26,744 bases of DNA, taken from the NCBI GenBank assembly GCA_002315285.1, contig DCGR01000081.1, positions 1,597-28,340 on the forward strand, in the 5' to 3' direction. The notes below the pieces were generated by a model that was not told where the DNA came from, searched no databases, and worked only from the letters and a program-made list of their open reading frames with translations. Position numbers and translations under genes: made by a program. Origin of the DNA: Bacteroides sp. UBA1773. Lineage in GTDB: Bacteria > Bacteroidota > Bacteroidia > Bacteroidales > Bacteroidaceae. Numbering within the stretch: position 1 is the stretch's first letter; the number at the start of each line of letters is the position of its first letter. Positions 25,286 to 26,744 of the stretch are shown here, one piece after another.

Positions 25286-26638
25286 ATGGATAGAGAAGGT
25301 TTCAAAAGCAATTTTGGTTCGATATTGGCGCTTGCAGGATCTGCGGTAGGCTTGGGCAATATCTGGCGTTTCCCTTATATGCTCAGCGAATATGGTGGAG
25401 GAGCCTTTTTGTTGGTATATGTTCTTTGCATCATCATAGTGACATTCCCTATCATGCTGTCGGAGTTTATTGTGGGTCGTCGCGGAAACAGAGGCGCTTT
25501 CAGCGCGATTTATCACATCGAGCCCCGAGGTCCTTGGAAATTCTATGGTAGTTTGGCGGTATTCATCCCTTTTGCTACATTGTGTTACTATTGCGTCATA
25601 GGCGGCTGGACTCTCTACTATCTGTTTCAGTCCTGCCTATTTCAGTTCTCGTCGTCGAGTTCGCCTGAGGCTATCGACTCCATGTTCGAGCACTTCATCA
25701 CTCAGCCTGTGACTCCTGTCGTGTTTCATGGCCTTTTTCTGCTTGCAACCGCCATCATCATCCGGTGGGGCGTGCGTAATGGCATAGAGAAATGTTCCAA
25801 GGTCATGATGCCGTTGCTCTTTTTCATCATGTTGCTCATCGCTGCGCGTTCCATGACGCTTCCAGGAGCTTCCGAGGGAGTCAGCTACATTTTCAATCCC
25901 GATTTCAGCAAGATTACGCCCCAGGTGTTTCTTGCTGCCATGGGTCAGGCTTTCTATTCGCTTTCCGTAGGTATGGGCATCATGATCACCTACGCGTCAT
26001 ACCTCGACCAGAAGTCCAATCTGCCGCGCATTGCTTCTTACACCATTTTTTCTGATTTCTTGTTTGCCGTCATTGCCGGTTGTGCCATCATTCCCGTGTT
26101 GTTCGCTTTCGGAATGTCCACCGGGCAAGGCACAGGACTGGTATTCAAGACTCTCCCCCTCATTTTCTCGCAGCTTCCATTCGGAAGTCTGATAGCGGCG
26201 GTGTTCTTTTTTGCCGTATTGTTGGCCGCCATCACTTCTTCCATGTCGTTGTTTGAGGTTCCTGTGTCGTGGCTGGTGGAACATAAGCACATGCCACGCA
26301 ACAAATCCTGCCTATATGTGTTTCTTGCTGCGTTGGTGATTGGCGCTGTCTGCTCTCTCTCCTTTGGCCCTCTCGGCCAGATTACTATCAGCAATAAAAT
26401 CATCTTCGAAATCTTCGATTACACCATTGGCAATTATCTCATGCCATTCGCTGGGTTTGTGGTCGTGCTGTTCGTGGGGTGGAAAATGCACGCTTCGGAT
26501 ATCTGCGAGGAAATCTTCAAGACATCGATTCCCGCTTTAGACCATCGGTGCCGATTCTGGTTCATGGTGTTGGTGTTTGCCATCAAGTACATTTCACCTG
26601 CTGCCGTTCTTGCCGTTTTCTTGTCGGGAATCCTTTGA
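25286..26638 (+). CDS. Sodium:neurotransmitter symporter (NSS/SNF) family transporter
   Basis: Bacterial NSS transporters such as LeuT, TnaT and MhsT take up amino acids with sodium. The 450-residue product has the family's opening signature: AGSAVGLGNIWRFPY (17-31), then YGGGAF (36-41), which forms helix 1 with its broken centre, where sodium and substrate bind. About 11-12 hydrophobic segments follow, in line with family length. It is transcribed alone between a terminator and the hairpin at 26690. Uptake of an amino acid or small amine would suit a proteolytic organism that makes dipeptidyl peptidases, but the substrate is not readable from sequence. Confidence 0.92.
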   Translation: MDREGFKSNFGSILALAGSAVGLGNIWRFPYMLSEYGGGAFLLVYVLCIIIVTFPIMLSEFIVGRRGNRGAFSAIYHIEPRGPWKFYGSLAVFIPFATLCYYCVIGGWTLYYLFQSCLFQFSSSSSPEAIDSMFEHFITQPVTPVVFHGLFLLATAIIIRWGVRNGIEKCSKVMMPLLFFIMLLIAARSMTLPGASEGVSYIFNPDFSKITPQVFLAAMGQAFYSLSVGMGIMITYASYLDQKSNLPRIASYTIFSDFLFAVIAGCAIIPVLFAFGMSTGQGTGLVFKTLPLIFSQLPFGSLIAAVFFFAVLLAAITSSMSLFEVPVSWLVEHKHMPRNKSCLYVFLAALVIGAVCSLSFGPLGQITISNKIIFEIFDYTIGNYLMPFAGFVVVLFVGWKMHASDICEEIFKTSIPALDHRCRFWFMVLVFAIKYISPAAVLAVFLSGIL

Positions 26639-26689
26639 TAGCCGATGCGTCGGCCGAACGGTGGCGCAACAAATTGTCGGCAATACGAA

Positions 26690-26720
26690 AGAAAAGGACT
26701 TCATCTTGAAGTCCTTTTCT
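26690..26720. terminator. Perfect bidirectional hairpin between the symporter gene and a tRNA
   Basis: A perfect 13-bp inverted repeat (26690-26702 with 26708-26720, loop ATCTT) with A-rich and T-rich outer ends. It can terminate both the plus-strand symporter transcript and the minus-strand tRNA transcript. Confidence 0.82.
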
Positions 26721-26722
26721 TG

Positions 26723-26744
26723 TGATCCGCTTGGGGCTCGAACC
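26723..26744 (-). tRNA. 3' end of a tRNA gene, cut by the window edge
   Basis: On the minus strand the sequence reads GGTTCGAGCCC, a standard T-loop (G-TTCGA), then the 3' T-stem half CCCAA, the acceptor half GCGGATC and discriminator A. The next bases are CAAG, so the CCA tail is not encoded. The anticodon lies outside the window, so the amino acid is unknown. Confidence 0.75.

Noticed and set aside
26641..26654. Small hairpin GCCGA/TCGGC just after the symporter stop codon.
   Set aside because: Only 5 bp with no T run; the hairpin at 26690 is a far better terminator.
1..26744. CRISPR arrays, insertion sequences, phage or toxin-antitoxin genes.
   Set aside because: I saw no regularly spaced repeats, no transposase or integrase, and no paired small genes in the gaps, which are all under 200 nt.

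Overview
The window looks like a chromosomal segment of a host-associated Bacteroidales bacterium, most likely Prevotella or a close relative. Four things point there: lipoproteins and families largely confined to Bacteroidetes (DUF4837, DUF4369, DUF5686), two S46 dipeptidyl peptidases, FHS-family sugar transporters, and promoter boxes of the Bacteroidetes TAnnTTTG type. I could not assign a species. Coding density is high, no stretch over 300 bases lacks a gene, and I saw no insertion sequence, phage gene or CRISPR array.

Left end (3-5503): a glycosaminoglycan-degradation block. A GH88 unsaturated-uronyl hydrolase lipoprotein is followed by two tandem family 8 polysaccharide lyases. The lyases would cut chondroitin- or hyaluronan-type chains to unsaturated oligosaccharides and the GH88 enzyme would cleave the resulting disaccharides. 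A terminator-like hairpin lies between GH88 and the lyases, and a stronger one closes the block.

Centre (5591-16854): one long co-directional run of eight genes with gaps of 25 nt or less or overlaps. It starts at a TAATTTTG promoter box and ends at a 17-position hairpin. The order is rlmN, a DUF4837 lipoprotein, pdxA, a nucleotidyltransferase/ATP-grasp fusion, a CDP-alcohol phosphatidyltransferase, a flippase-like LPG_synthase_TM domain fused to a HAD phosphatase, a DUF5686 outer-membrane barrel and an FHS sugar transporter. The four genes from 8837 to 15575 are tied by overlaps of 11, 4 and 11 nt. They look like a pathway that activates a polar headgroup, transfers it through a CDP-alcohol, dephosphorylates it and moves the lipid across the membrane. 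The parts recall the Bacteroides inositol-lipid cluster, but the fusions and the ATP-grasp ligase are unusual, and this is the best candidate for an undescribed system here.

Right part (16876-26744): on the minus strand, a two-gene peptidase operon, DPP7-like then DPP11-like, is told apart by the S1-pocket residue (Gly or Arg). Divergent from it is a plus-strand operon of a DUF4369 lipoprotein, a full-length DsbD and a GluP-like sugar transporter. A sodium:neurotransmitter-type symporter follows under its own promoter. The window ends in a perfect 13-bp hairpin that abuts the 3' end of a minus-strand tRNA cut by the edge.
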